NCBI GenBank assembly: GCA_947683425.1
Contig: CANTUQ010000073.1
Coordinates: forward strand, 16,330,001 to 16,394,000
DNA from: Excoecaria cochinchinensis
Lineage: Eukaryota; Streptophyta; Magnoliopsida; Malpighiales; Euphorbiaceae
DNA length: 64,000 nucleotides
Direction of reading: 5' to 3'
The notes under the pieces were generated by a model. The model was not told the origin of the DNA. It saw nothing but the letters and a program-made list of their open reading frames with translations, and ran no database searches. Made by a program: the position numbers and the translations under genes. Below are positions 1-12,800 of this stretch, in pieces; the stretch's first letter is position 1, and the number at the start of each line of letters is the position of its first letter.

Positions 1-453
1 AATCCTCAACTATTATACCTAAATTACACAAATTGCCCTTGAAATTATTAAGATGGGTTTATATGTGTGAAATGAAAAAGGGAAATGAATTGAAATGGTT
101 GTGTTCTTATCGCCTTTAATCCGGCCATATTGGCCATTTATATAACCCACAACTTTTAAATCTTCTAGAAGGCCACGTGTAATTATTTCATTAGTCCAAA
201 TTTTAAACTAAATTATAATATCCTTTTTAATCCTTCAACATTTAATAATTCCCACATTAGCACATTTAATGAGGTTTTACTCACATTTTGACCCCTAATT
301 TACATTCATATATGCATATATGTCGTGTTTTAACAATTTACTAAATTATTGCATCTTTTAAGTTAATGACAAATATGTGCTTTATCCATATTCGGTCTCC
401 ATTTCACCCTAAATAGGCTTTAATACTGCTAGGGTATAATTTAGGGCGTTACA
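1..453 (-). mobile_element. L0: end of an LTR inserted in the H integrase gene
   Basis: The AT-rich sequence ends at 453 in GGGCGTTACA, the mirror image of the TGTAACGCCC start typical of plant Ty3-type LTRs. The next bases, 454-458 (TGTCA), would be one copy of its target duplication; the other copy lies left of the window. A TATA-like TATATAAAT on the minus strand near 138-146 fits minus-strand transcription. Right after 458 the integrase reading frame of element H resumes, so this LTR interrupts it. Whether it is solo or part of a full element cannot be seen. Confidence 0.65.
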
Positions 454-458
454 TGTCA

Positions 459-1156
459 AACATCTAGTGATAAAATCGGCTATGTCTCTTTTCATACTCT
501 GCCACCAATAGTGTGTTTTCAAATCTTGAAATATTTTAGTGCTACCTTGGTGCATAACATAACTGTTGTTATGAGCTTCTATCATAATGTCCTTTTTCAG
601 GTCTACATTATCCGGTACACAGACCCTCCCTTTATAGTATAGGCAGTAATCACTACTAAGGGAGTAGTCACTATCTTTTCCTTCTTGAACTTGCTTAATA
701 ATGGAAGCCAATTGTTCATCTTGCATCTGGATGGCCTTTACTTATTGTAGTAAGTCAGGTTTAAGTTGCAATTCAGTTATAATTGCTCTATCTTGTGCCA
801 TGGATAACCTGACACTCATAGTCCTTAAGGCTATTAAAACAGCATTGTGCTATTATTTCTGTATGTTTACATGGAAGGAAATTTCAAGCATTTTATTCAA
901 ATAATTACCTGCCATATGTTTCCTACTAAGTGCATTACCTACCACATTCGCTTTGCTTGGGTGGTAGTTTATGAGGCAATCATAATCTTTAATGAGTTCA
1001 AGTCACCGTCTCTGTCTTAAATTAAGCTCTTTTTGGGTAGGCAAGTATTTTAAACTTTTATGATCCGTATAAATATAACATTTTTCTCCATATAGGTAAT
1101 GCTCTAAATATTCAATGCAAATACAATGGTTGCAAGCTCCAAATAATGGGTAGGGT
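459..1156 (-). pseudogene. H pol remnant, part 1: RNase H end and integrase zinc-binding domain
   Basis: Minus-strand frames 1156 to 459 encode the end of a Ty3-type RNase H (YLYGEKCYIYTDHKSLKYL, then an LELIKDYDC block and an ALSRK end) followed by an integrase zinc-binding domain (H and C residues, with YWWQSMKRDIADFITRCLTC at the end). Stops and frameshifts interrupt it, for example a TAG inside the RNase H segment and a TGA just before LELIKDYDC. The pol continues upstream at 25369, on the other side of the L2 insertion: both edges carry AGGGT and the RNase H sequence is contiguous across them. The downstream side is cut by L0 at 454. The family resembles Tekay/Del chromoviruses, by recall of conserved residues only. 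It is not functional. Confidence 0.85.
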
Positions 1157-3229
1157 TGTAACACCATATACCCATAAATAGTACGGATATCGGATGTCAC
1201 AACACTGTACTGAAATATATTGTAATGCACTCAATAGATTTAGTGGAAAATCTTTTTTTTTTTATTTTTCGACAATAACCTTAGTCCACAGACAGCAATC
1301 ACATTCACATACATTCATCAATATAATAATTATACATACGAGATCCATCAACCTGTCCTACTTGATCCACTTACATCCAACCGATCGTATACATGCTATG
1401 CCAACGCCTTAAATCTTGTTGTCCAGCTTTATACTCGATCCTCATCAATACTCAGCCACATCATTATCACTACTTTTCAAAACCTGCGCGCAGCAACACA
1501 CTACATGCTACACATTGGAATGCCCAGTGGTGGATATATATCCTAAATTTTCCATAACCATCTCTACATGCACGCACATGAAAGTGTATTTTCTTAATCA
1601 CACTATTTGAATATTAAATTCATTACTATGGTCACTTATCATTGTATTCTTTGATTTCATTTCTGTAACTATACTTTAACATTTTCATTTCTAATATCAG
1701 TATTGTTATTGTCTATACTAATGGTCTTAATATCAGTATCAATATGTTCGGTCTGTCTATTAATGATCAATCACATTAATGATCCCTATTATTACTCTAT
1801 ATGTATATTTCCTTTAGTTTTCTTTACTTTGCTTATAACTTATTTACATATTTACAGTCTATATTTGAGCACTCTATTAGTTATTGAATCACTCATTAGA
1901 ACAATCATTATTGTTGATATTAGCAGTACTGATTTAACACTATTACTTCCTTTATGCCCTTAACACTTTCCTTACTCATCTTTAATTACACTAACTCCTT
2001 TTCGCTTTATGTTTTCAATAACATTATTCACTTTATCAAATCTATCACTGTATCATCGTAGAATTTCAAAATTCTTATTTAGTTTCAATCATTTGCAATT
2101 CATATTATACTTTTGATTGGTTAACACTAGCAATACCATAACATTAATATTAATTTTAACAATAGCATTGACAATTACATTAATATAAATTTTACATTAA
2201 TGTCATTCTTATTGTATTATTATTAATACGGAAATCCCTTTTTCAATTTCATTCAATTATACAGTTAACATTATAATGTGTCCATTGTTTTCTTTCATAT
2301 TATCACTACCTTACTAATCACATTGCAATTTATTATTATTATTATCATTACATTTATTATTCTCTACTATAATTAACTAACCACTTTTGTTCTTTTCATT
2401 TGACATATTATACAATTAATTTCATTAGTCCTTATAATTTCATTCAATAGCCATGTGCTATAATATAACATCATTAAAGTCCTTCTAGAACTTTACTAAA
2501 GACAAATTACAGTTAGTACTTCACATTCTTCATATTTACGAATTTACCCTTCTATTTCACTTTATTATCATTATATATTATTCTTATTATTTTTTTTATT
2601 AATTACTATTATCATTTCTTAATTTACAACATATAACCAATTCATTATTTTTACAATTTCCCTTAAATGTCCATTTCCTTATCAATTTACATTTAGGTTC
2701 TAAAATTAGCCTTATTATGGTCAATTACCTTTAAGCCCCTCCTTTTTCACTTATTTATCACAGTCCCACTAATTTACACTTTTGCCTTCCATTATCACTT
2801 ATTTACAATTATATCATTATTTTAACTTAATTAAATTGCACAGACATGTACATAATCATATATATTAAATTAATTAAAACTATTATACGTTATTTATACA
2901 ATAATATTCTATATTCATTATTTATTTGTCCAATAATCCTTAATTACACATTTAATACCTATATCAATGATTAATTACACTTTAATCCCTTAATTAGCCT
3001 TATTATTGTAAATTTAAAATAGGTCTATAAACTTTTATCAAATTATGATTTTACCCTTAATTACCTCATAATTAAAAAATGTCACTACATAACAAATAAC
3101 CATTTAGTCCTTACAATATCATTTTTAAACTAAATTACACTTTAATCTTTATGTTTCCCTTAAATTTTGATTTTGCCATTCAATTTCACTATAAACACGA
3201 TTATGCCACTAGATATTCTTAATTTCACT
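1157..3229 (-). other. L2 segment 1, AT-rich LTR DNA without genes
   Basis: This is the 3' end of L2 in its own orientation. It is AT-rich, with short ATT and TTA runs, and I see no gene or conserved motif. Short open frames here (for example 1416-1610 and 1703-1963) match no family I recognise. Confidence 0.6.
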
Positions 3230-3655
3230 TTTAATGTAACACCCCCTACATCCCTGTTGGAAGGACGCGGGTGTGCTACCAACGCTCACTCACATACATG
3301 CACGCATACACTAAGCGGAAGCATACATTCATGCAAAAACACGAGAAAATTAAAAACTTACCATGAGAAGCAAAACTGGACGAAAATAACTCACACACAT
3401 GCCGGCACTAAGCAGAGCATATAGACATGCATGCACACATTCAATCAGCGGAAGCATAAGGCGAACGACAGAACTGAGGAATAACTTAATACAGAAATAT
3501 AATAACCTTTACATGGCCCAAATATTACATATACAAAAGACTACAGAATTACAAAATCCAAAATACAGAAGCTGAACAAAATACAAAACTTCTAACTTCT
3601 AGATGGCCGACCTTGCAGTTGCGCGACTCGGACAGAACCAAACCTGCCACCTGCA

Positions 3656-3691
3656 CAGGAAAAAAGCCCGTGCTAAGAGATAACGCTTAGT
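3656..3691 (-). repeat. conserved double hairpin of L2a
   Basis: Two adjacent inverted repeats lie about 420 bp from the LTR's 3' end: a degenerate GCACGG/CCGTGC-type stem, then CTAAGAG-ATAA-CGCTTAG at 3674-3691, which has one mismatch. The same pair occurs at 19456-19492, 22358-22397, 26198-26235 and 30278-30313. Confidence 0.7.
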
Positions 3692-4800
3692 GGGGAAAAC
3701 ACACAAGCAAAAAGGACAACCATTAACAAAGGCTGTCAAGGCATAACACATGCAAATGGCAAATGCGGATATTCATAACACATATATAGACAGGCTTGCA
3801 TAGCAAGACGCTCATTCGAAAATTCACATCCATGCACTTACCGAGATATCAAGTATCAGTATCTTACCGTGCACAGTCACAAGAGATATTACACATGCAA
3901 CTATCATACCAAAGTACCCATGCATGAATTGAGAACTCATTCGCATGCAACACAAATACCGTAATAACATACCCAATTACCATGCTAAGAACACTAGCTA
4001 TCTAAACATACATTTGTCATGCCATAACCCAAACTCTAACCGAACCCAAAGGAATACGTCAAACACCACACTTCCACTGCGTAACTCTATTACATAAAAT
4101 ATCATGTCATGAACGTAGACACACAACAACATGCCGAAGACACTCCCATAGTTGAGACCAAAGGAACAAATAGCAAAATATTACATTCAAAGCATACACT
4201 AGTTCAAGATCAGATTCTTATACACTTTATCTTGCCTCATCATCATTCATTACCGCACAAACACTTACCGAAGCCGATTCACATGCATTGCACCCCAAAT
4301 AATACATATGTGATCAATCAATAGTCCAGATCGCCTTATTACGCATACTAATTTACATATTATCCTAATAGTTAACAGTACAGAATCACATTCATACACA
4401 TACTAATTAACCATATCAATTCGTAAGTTACGCTCACCTTCGAATACATATTATTTCGTATGCTTATAACCTAATTAGTCAGATTCACATTCTCACAAGC
4501 ATAACATAATAAAATATGATCATGGCATTGGAACGATTATGGTCATAGTCATACACGTCTTAATTCCAGTACTTATATCCACAAATGATGGTATACGAAT
4601 ACATTCATAATATGATATACATATATATGTAGATAAATATGTCCGATTCACATTTTTAGGTCTCACCCAACCCATTTAGAGTTTCATAATCACATTCGGA
4701 TACATAACCGATTCATATGTCCAAAATCATGCTCATACGAATATCGCATTCTCTTGTTCATATTAGACAAAACAAACAGAATACCTGCTGACTCAAAATA

Positions 4801-5099
4801 GTGGATAACGAGTAATCAGACAGTGCCTTGCAGGCACAGATGGGCCGTACCTTACGGGTACGAATCAGAGTAATCACATAAACTTTATCTGACAGTACCT
4901 TATAGGTACGGACGGGCGTACCTTACGGGTACTAATCGAAAAACCATTTCATTTTATCACATTCAAAACATTTTTCTGAGCGGGATCTTAAACAAGATCC
5001 AAAACACATTAAGGGTTCGCAAGGAACCAAACGGGGACCTGATCAGGGTCCAAACATTCAAAGGTGCTGCAGTTAAGAGACTCTATTAGGCATGCCTAA
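4801..5099 (-). repeat. ordered block of short conserved palindromes in L2a
   Basis: In order along the window: GTGGATAACGAGT (about 4801), two GTACCTTACGGGTAC-type dyads (4850-4940), GATCTTAAACAAGATC (4984-4999), GACCTGATCAGGGTC (about 5038-5052) and TTAGGCATGCCTAA (5086-5099). The same block, in the same order, occurs in L3 and L5 and inverted in L2b. Confidence 0.75.
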
Positions 5100-5257
5100 C
5101 TATCTACTAGACTGACTCTCACAGGTCATGCATAAAACAAATCATGTTGCGAGTCACACCACATAGTTCCTTATTAATAAATCACAATGTGGCAGACGTA
5201 TAAATAAGTTCAAAATGCCAATCATGCATAATCCATTCAATCCATTCTATAATATCC

Positions 5258-5260
5258 CAA

Positions 5261-5294
<34 letters not shown>
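5258..5294. repeat. (TA)n microsatellite
   Basis: An uninterrupted AT/TA dinucleotide run inside L2a. L2b has a similar run at the equivalent place (18717-18756). Confidence 0.9.
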
Positions 5295-5297
<3 letters not shown>

Positions 5298-5411
5298 GTA
5301 TCATGGATTCACATTCATATAATTCATAAGTTAACAGGTATAGAACTTATAAGCACTAAAAGAAACTGGGGTTCAAAACCAAACACCAAAGAAAACTCAT
5401 TCAACAAAATA

Positions 5412-5735
5412 AGGCTATCGTGCTCGCGACAGAGACAATAGTCCCTTCGCTATGCGCGCGAGACGGACCTCGCGGTCGCGAGGAGGAGAGAAAGCCTTGC
5501 TCTATCGGGTCGCGACATTGTCGCGGTTGCGACAAAGAGATTAAACATCGCTATCGCGGGCTCGCAATAGATCGCGTGCTCACGACAGCACAGGCCGGCA
5601 TTGCGCTCTGTCGCAATCGCGACACCGTCACGCTCGCGACAGAGAGTACTCAACAGCTTTTGCTATCGCGAGCTCACGATAGCACAGCCCAAGATCACCG
5701 GTCTCTGTCGCGCTCGCGACAAAGTCAGGATTTCC
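5412..5735. repeat. L2a palindrome array (TCGCG..CGCGA type)
   Basis: CpG-rich cluster of short hairpin units such as TGTCGCGCTCGCGACA and TATCGCGAGCTCACGATA, spaced irregularly by 10-40 bp. It stands out from AT-rich surroundings. Long open frames on both strands here are by-products of the repeats. Confidence 0.85.
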
Positions 5736-6479
5736 AAAATCTGCAGAATTCTGCAGATTTTTTCCCCTCCCAAACTCACACACAAATCACATCAAATGGT
5801 CTTTTACCTTAAATCCAGCCACCCATAACCACTATCAACATAAATCACAACATCTATACCAAGAATTTCAACTAAATCATGCCAATAACAACCTCAATTT
5901 ACTCAATTTGAAATATTAGCACTATTCATCATCATCACACTCAAGAACACAATTAAGTTCATCAAACCACATTTGAGTTTCCTTAACACATCTAAAACAA
6001 AACCCACAACATATGAACCACAAAACACATCAAAATCACCAAAATTTCCAGAAATCAAATATAAACACACATATATATACAAACTTGATCCTAGAAAAGA
6101 AAAGGGGAGAAATATTCCCAAACCTCTTTCGAAGCACAACCCACAAACTCTTCAAGCTTTAATCTTCAATCTTCCTTGCCCTTAAGTTTTCTCTTGCCAC
6201 CCAAAACTTGCACAAACCAAAACCCACAAAATCTCTTAATCCAAACCCTAACTCACATAAAACCAAAAGAAGAAGAAGAAGAGGAAGAACTCAAATGCTG
6301 TAAATCCAAAAACCCAAACACATACCTCTTTAATCTTGTTCCAAAAACTCAATCAAAGCACCCCTAGGCAAGCACAAATCCCAGCCAAAGGAGAAACAAA
6401 GAGGAAAAAAAAGAATGGAGAAGAGAAGAAGAAGAGGAGGCGTGAGAGGGAGAGGAGAACGGGAACAAATTCTGGGTTC

Positions 6480-6503
6480 TCTCTCTCTCTCTCTCTCTCT
6501 CTC
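6480..6503. repeat. (CT)n microsatellite in the L2a leader
   Basis: Pure TC/CT run. On the minus strand it is a GA-rich segment just upstream of the candidate splice donor, where other LTRs here also have GA- or GAA-rich tracts. Confidence 0.85.
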
Positions 6504-6835
6504 TTTTCTTCTTTCCTTCATTCAATGCCCACCAACCATGCCACATGGCAAGATCTCATTGGACCACAATCTCACTTATTGACTTAATGCACTAACACAC
6601 CATACAACACATGCACCATAGTTGCTCCCTCAAATCAATGGCTTAAATTCCATGGCACCAAACACTTACCTCACTAGAAAATTCATAGGTAGATATTTTA
6701 CCATCCTTAGCACCATACACACAATCCGCTAGATAAATGCCACAACAAAACACCCTACAACTATACACCACATGCACACCAAATAATTTCCCACACTTAA
6801 CTTATTTAATTAATTACACTACAAGAAATCAGGGG

Positions 6836-7165
6836 AATAGAGACGGAAAATAGAGACGGAAAAATTCCGTCTCTATTTTGGCCGTCTCTAAATTTAGAGA
6901 CGAAAATTTTCCGTCTCTATTTTTAGAGACGGAAATTATTTTTCCGTCTCTAAAAATAGAGACGGAAACGAGTTTTCCGTCTCTAAAAATAGAGACGGAA
7001 AATAGAGACGGAAATTATTTCTGTCTCTAAAAATAGAGACGGAAAACTCTTTTCCGTCTCTATATTTAGAGACGGAATTTTTTTCCGTCTCTAAAAATAG
7101 AGATGGAAAACTCGTTTCCGTCTCTATTTTTAGAGACGGAAATAATTTTTCCATCTCTAAATTAA
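6836..7165. repeat. CACTA left subterminal repeats
   Basis: About 330 bp of direct and inverted copies of AGAGACGGAAA and TTTCCGTCTCTA. In En/Spm elements such subterminal arrays bind the TNPA-type protein (family knowledge). Adjacent inverted copies form many small hairpins. Confidence 0.9.
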
Positions 7166-7428
7166 ATACATATTTTTTTTAATATATTATTAATTATATC
7201 GTTTAGTTATATTTAAATGTATTTTCCGTCTTGAAAGCTATTTTCAATACATAATTTTTTTAAATAATAAAACTATAATTGGCAAAATTATATATAATAA
7301 TATTAATGAAACAAGTATTAAATAAAAATTAAGTAAAATAAATAGAAGTATAAATAGTAATGTATTAATATATATATGTAATAAGACTACAAGCAAAAGT
7401 ACTTGAAAAGTGTATTAAACAGTACTAA
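7166..7428. other. CACTA AT-rich spacer downstream of the TNPA-like gene
   Basis: AT-rich sequence between the left subterminal repeats and the stop codon of the TNPA-like gene. It would hold that gene's 3' UTR and poly(A) site. No other structure seen. Confidence 0.5.
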
Positions 7429-9700
7429 CTAAGACGGAGGTGACTGTGGACGATCAGTCGGCGGTACACGAACATTTTGGGCAATGATTTCCTCTAGCCT
7501 ACCAATGCGGTCCATTAAAGTGTCGACTGTGCCGCGAATCTCAATAACCTCATTTGTAGTCGCAGCAAGTCTACTCGCCGTTGCCGTAGAGGATGAAGCA
7601 GCATGCGAATAACAAGTATTTGCATAAGAGCCCAAGCCGAAGACCCGTCCACGGCAGTCCCTACCACCAGCTGCGTCGTAATATACTCTTGCATGATCAA
7701 CATTACCACCATCTGCCTCCTGACTCTGAAGACCCTCTAGTACCCATTCCTATAATGAAAATTAATCGAATGTTATTTAAGAGTAATCTAAAACTAAAAA
7801 CATATAGAAATTAAGTTTAATAATTTTAAAAATCATACATGAACTTGTCTAGCTCGATTGCTGACGAATGTGACACCGTCATGATTTCGCGTATGTGTAT
7901 GCATAAATATCTCATGAGGGTACGGTACTCTGCCCATTCTAGACTCCTGTAAATAAATTGTTGGTCAACAATATTTGAAATTAACGTTCATTAAAATTGT
8001 ATCAAAGGTAATATGAAAAAAGCACAACAATACTCATATATGTTAATATATTAATACTAAGCGAAAACAATTCTAACTCAAAAAACAATAACACTTGGCC
8101 ATAGATTTAAAAAATTTCGGCAGAGTTTCCCCTTAATTTGTAACAAACTCCCTGCTTAAAAAGCATGAAAATATATATAGAACTGTATTATCCACAATCA
8201 AAATCCTTTTCAAACTCCTTACACAACATTTTTCCCATCCTCCTTCATGCAATAAAATATTTAGCCTATTATCAAGATATGATGTATTGCAATCTCAAAA
8301 AACAATAACACTTGGACATAAATTTAAAAAATTTCGGCGGAATTTCCCCTTAATTTGTAACAAACTCCCTGCTTAAAAAGCATGAAAATATATTTATAAC
8401 TGTATTATCCACAAACAAAATCCTTTTCAAACTCCTTACACAACATTTTTCCCATCCTCCTTCATGCAATGAAATATTTAGCCTATTATCAAGATGTGAT
8501 GTATTGCAATCTCAAAAAACAATAACACTTGGACATAAATTTAAAAAATTTCGGCAGAATTTCCCCTTAATTTGTAACAAACTCCCTGCTTAAAAAGCAT
8601 GAAAATATATTTAGAATTGTATTATCCACAATCAAAATTCTTTTCAAACTCCTTACACAACATTTTTCCCATCCTCCTTCATGCAATGAAATATTTAGCC
8701 TATTATCAAGATGTGATGTCTTGCAATAAAAAATAGCTTGTATAAATTAAGATGTATGAATACTTACGAGTCTGTCAGCATGCTCCCGATGGGTCAACGT
8801 TCCTCCAGTGTGTATAGAAACGCTAACTCCCTCTGGCCCGCCCATCCTATTAGTAGAATTCCGATCGGCAATTGTGAGGGCCTCCGGTGATGACCAGTAC
8901 TGCAACCAATGTGCCCAAATTTCTTCATTTAAGTACCGTGGTCGTCGACCTTTTTTGTGCAGCTTGTTAAGCCTGTCCTTGTAACGTACACGAGCACGTT
9001 TCTCCCAAACAGTGTAGACTAGGTGATCAACCGAGGAATCCCAATAAAAAGCTTTCTGAGAAATATACAACAAAAAGAAAAAAGTTAAGCGTAATGTATG
9101 TATTTGTACAATACATATAAAATTTAAATAATACATGAATTAAGGTGCAATAATTAGAAATAAATAATTTAATTTAATTACCCGAAACTCTTCAAAATAA
9201 AACATTTTTGTCTCATGAGATATATTCTTCCATAAAAAACCATTGAGTTCCATTCTCTCCTTAAATGTGCGAGCCATGGAGCGGGAGCAAACACCAGATG
9301 GACGGAAGCTAATAGACAACATAAATATAATAAATTGTAAGAAATGCAGCATATCCTATATAATAAATAGAAATACGAATGTTAATAACTCACTATTCTC
9401 CTTCAATGACAATATAAATCCGTCCATCCACACCAACTGATCCGGGCAAAGGGCCTTCAACTGTATCAGGATATCTCTGAGATGCCTCAGATGGAATCTC
9501 TGTACGAGGCGCTGCAGCAGATGATGTACCAGCAGGATGAGATGGGCCTGGATACGTCGGGGGTGTAGATTCTGCAGCAGTATGCGGAGGTGCAGAAGCA
9601 TGAGACGATCCATCACCTTGACTAACTGGTGTGGATAATGACGAACACACCCTAGGTGGTAAGATAGCACCAGTCCTTCTTTTGTGATGCATTTTTTTCC
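7429..9700 (-). CDS. TNPA-like CACTA accessory protein (Ptta/En/Spm plant transposase type), 5 exons
   Basis: My model has exons 9692-9394, 9308-9182, 9055-8768, 7946-7839 and 7749-7429. All introns are GT-AG and all joins keep frame, giving about 380 residues with no stop. The start ATG (9692-9690) lies 8 nt after an acceptor (AG at 9702-9701). Exon 1 encodes a Pro/Ser/Ala-rich N-terminus. Exons 2-3 match the plant En/Spm transposase family (Transposase_24 type), with WDSSVDHLVYTVWEKRARVR and an HTGGTLTHREHADRL block. Exon 4 has FMHTHTRNHDGVTF. Exon 5 has VYYDAAGG, a FGLGSYA motif and a short coiled coil (about 7440-7580). The inferred role is binding the subterminal repeats and helping TNP2 assemble the ends. 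It appears intact; exon edges are by eye. Confidence 0.85.
8077..8727. repeat. three tandem copies of a 217-bp repeat in intron 3 of the TNPA-like gene
   Basis: CTCAAAAAACAATAACACTTGG recurs at 8077, 8294 and 8511, exactly 217 bp apart, and the copies are nearly identical throughout. The array ends near 8727. It lies wholly within the intron between exons 3 and 4. Confidence 0.95.
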
Positions 9701-9859
9701 CTGAGTATATTATTGAACAATATTATACATCAAGTTATTATTACATAATCATAATTATATGTGGCAATAATACATATATGTGTCATTTGTAAATTAAACC
9801 AAACAGAAAGTATAAAATGATATGCGGGTCATATGGATCATACTCACGTGGTCAAAAAA

Positions 9860-12800
9860 TTATTCGCTATCATCACTTAAATGTAATTCATTATCACTAT
9901 CGTCTTCATTTTCTGAATAATTAGAATCAAATTCGCTTTCCAATTCAGATGTAGACCTGGATTCCTCGTCCGATGCAACATCAACCATTTCATTGTCGAC
10001 ATTATTCAAAGGCTCATTATCTTCATATGGCATGCTTTCATTTATTTCATGACTCGCCACTTCATCTTCCTGGAAGGCTTCACTTTCAATTCGTTTATTT
10101 TGTCGATTAGCTTTCATTTCAAATAAGCCTCTCGGTTTTACTTTGCAAACTGCCAACCAATCCTTCTTATCTCGCCTTAAGCTAGGAAACGGAAGATAAT
10201 ACACCTGAATCGCTTGCATGGCCAACACAAAAGGTTCAAAATTAGGAAGTCTTCTTCTTTGATTTATCTCAACCAAATTGTATGCGTTTTGCACTTTTGT
10301 TCCAATATTAAGCGTTGGATCAAACCATTCGCACTTAAATAGCACACATCGTTTTATTGGCAAGGCGGGGTATTCAATTTCCAATATCTCTGTAATTTTG
10401 CCGTAATAATTCATCAATTCACCTTGAATGCAAACTCCACTATTTGTAGTAGCCTTGTTATGACCATGAGATTGCGTATGATATTTGTACCCGTTCACAA
10501 AATAAACCGAATAAGATTTAACAGTACGCAATGGTCCCTTCGTAACATCAGATATGAAATTATTTTCAATTGTATGCGTCGATGCCTACATAATGTAATT
10601 GCATTTAGTCATTTAATCAATTCACGAAATACAATATATGTCTTAAATATATTTGAAGTTAACACTTACATATGTCTTGAACCATAAATGAAAGTGCTTT
10701 TCGACTTCCTTATTTATGTCATTTTGTGTTATATGTGGCATAAGCTCCTTTAACCATTCCTCATATAAACTGCATCGGACAACATAACTTACATATGATA
10801 TTGAACCATTATTAAATAAATATTCGCCTAGTCAAACAAGTAACACTTACTGCACAAATGGTTGAATTTCTTGGCAATTAAGTAAGATATAACCATGTGC
10901 AGCCTCCAATTCCTCATCTGTCAGCATTCTTCTGGTAGAACGTCCGTGTAATCGACCAGGATATGTGAAAATAGCTAAATTTCCATCATGCGTACTTGTT
11001 TGGCATCCGTCGTCATTACGAGGAACCTTGCAGCGTCTTGTGCTGACGTGAGGCTCAAAGTAATGAGAACAAAACGTACTAGCTTCTTCAACCAAGTACG
11101 CATTGCATATTGAGCCTTCTACTCGTGCTTTATTTTTGACATTTTTTTCAAGTGATACAGATACCTACATGATAAATTGTGGCTAGTTAATAATAAATTA
11201 CCAAATTAATCGACCGCATGTATATCAAAGATTTAGTTTTACCTTTCAAAGGGATACATCCATCTATATTGAACGGGTCCTGCCATTTTGGCCTCATGTG
11301 CTAAATGTATCGGTAAATGCTCCATAATGTCAAAAAAGCTCGGAGGAAAAAATCCCTCTAATTTGCAAAGTATGACTGCAATTTCATTCTCGAGTTTTTC
11401 CATGTCGGCCATCTTTATCTCAGATGATGTCAAGTTTTTGAAAAATATACTCAACTCAGTTATAGCTTCCCAAACTCTCTGTGGCAACAACTCGAGAAAA
11501 GCAACTGGCATCAACCTTTGCATGAATATATGACAATCTGTGCTTTTCATTCCGAACAATTTATACTTTCTCATGTCAACACACCTTGCTAAATTTGAAA
11601 CATAGCCGTCTGGGAACTTTATGATTCGCAACCATTCGCACAAAACTTCCTTTTGCCTTTTGTCCAAAGTGTAACACGCTTTTGGATACTTGCCCGTTCG
11701 GAAATCTTTGTCTAATTCACTTCTTTTGCAATACAATTTCAAGTCAGCACGCGATTTTGCATTATCTTTGGTCCTTCCTTCAATATTCATTATCGTGTTG
11801 AATACATTTTCGAAGATATTTTTTTTGATATGCATCACGTCCAAATTATGCCGTATCAAATTTGATTTCCAATAAGGCAAATCCCAGAATATAGAGCGTT
11901 TTCTCCAACCAAAGTTTTTGGAAATGCTACAGTTGATTTCTTCAGCCTCAAGTTCTGTTACTTTCAGCAAACCCAATTCATCAATCTCTTGTATGATTTC
12001 TTCACCCGATCTATTAGGTGGAGGGGGAGCATGGACAACTTTATTCTTAATGAATTTGTGTTTATTTCGTCTAAATGGGTGATTTGGAGGAAGAAATTTC
12101 CTGTGACTGTCAAACCACGAAATTTTACACCCATTAGTCAAATAAAAAGCATCTGAGTCGTTGCCACAGTAGGGACAAGCTAACTTTCCCGCTGTGCTCC
12201 AACCTGATAGCATAGCATATGCAGGGAAATCGCTAACTGTCCACATCAAAGCTGCTCTCATCATAAAATTCTGTTTGCGTGACACATCATATGTTAACAC
12301 ACCGAATTCCCATAATTGCCGCAATTCAGAAATCAATGGTTGCATGTATACATCAATTTTCTGCTTTGGATTCTTCGGGCCCGGCACAATTACTGTTAAA
12401 AACATGTAAGCCTCATTCATACACATCCATGGAGGCAAATTATAAGGAACTATTATTATTGGCCATGATGAATATTGTTGTCCTGATTGCCCAAAAGGCT
12501 GAAAACCATCAGTGCTTAGACCCAATCTAACATTTCGACTATCGGCAGCGAAATCGGGGTGAATATCATTAAAATGCTTCCATGCAACTGCGTCTGATGG
12601 ATGGCTCATTACTCCATCTGCCTGTTCATGTTCATCATGCCATCGCATGTGATATGCAGTAACATCGGATGAATATAGCCGCTGAAGTCTTGGAGTAATA
12701 GGAAAGTAATACATCCGTTTCCATGGTACTAATTTTTGCTTCCTATTACCACTAATCGACTTGAACCTTGGTTGATTACAAAACTTGCAATCCATTAAAT

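Noticed and set aside
1416..1963. Short frames in AT-rich L2 DNA (64 and 86 aa)
   Set aside because: Composition-driven; hydrophobic from T-rich DNA, no homology and no splice or promoter context.
5420..5828. 130-aa frame in L2a
   Set aside because: Same artefact as at 20073: frames across the L2a palindrome array.
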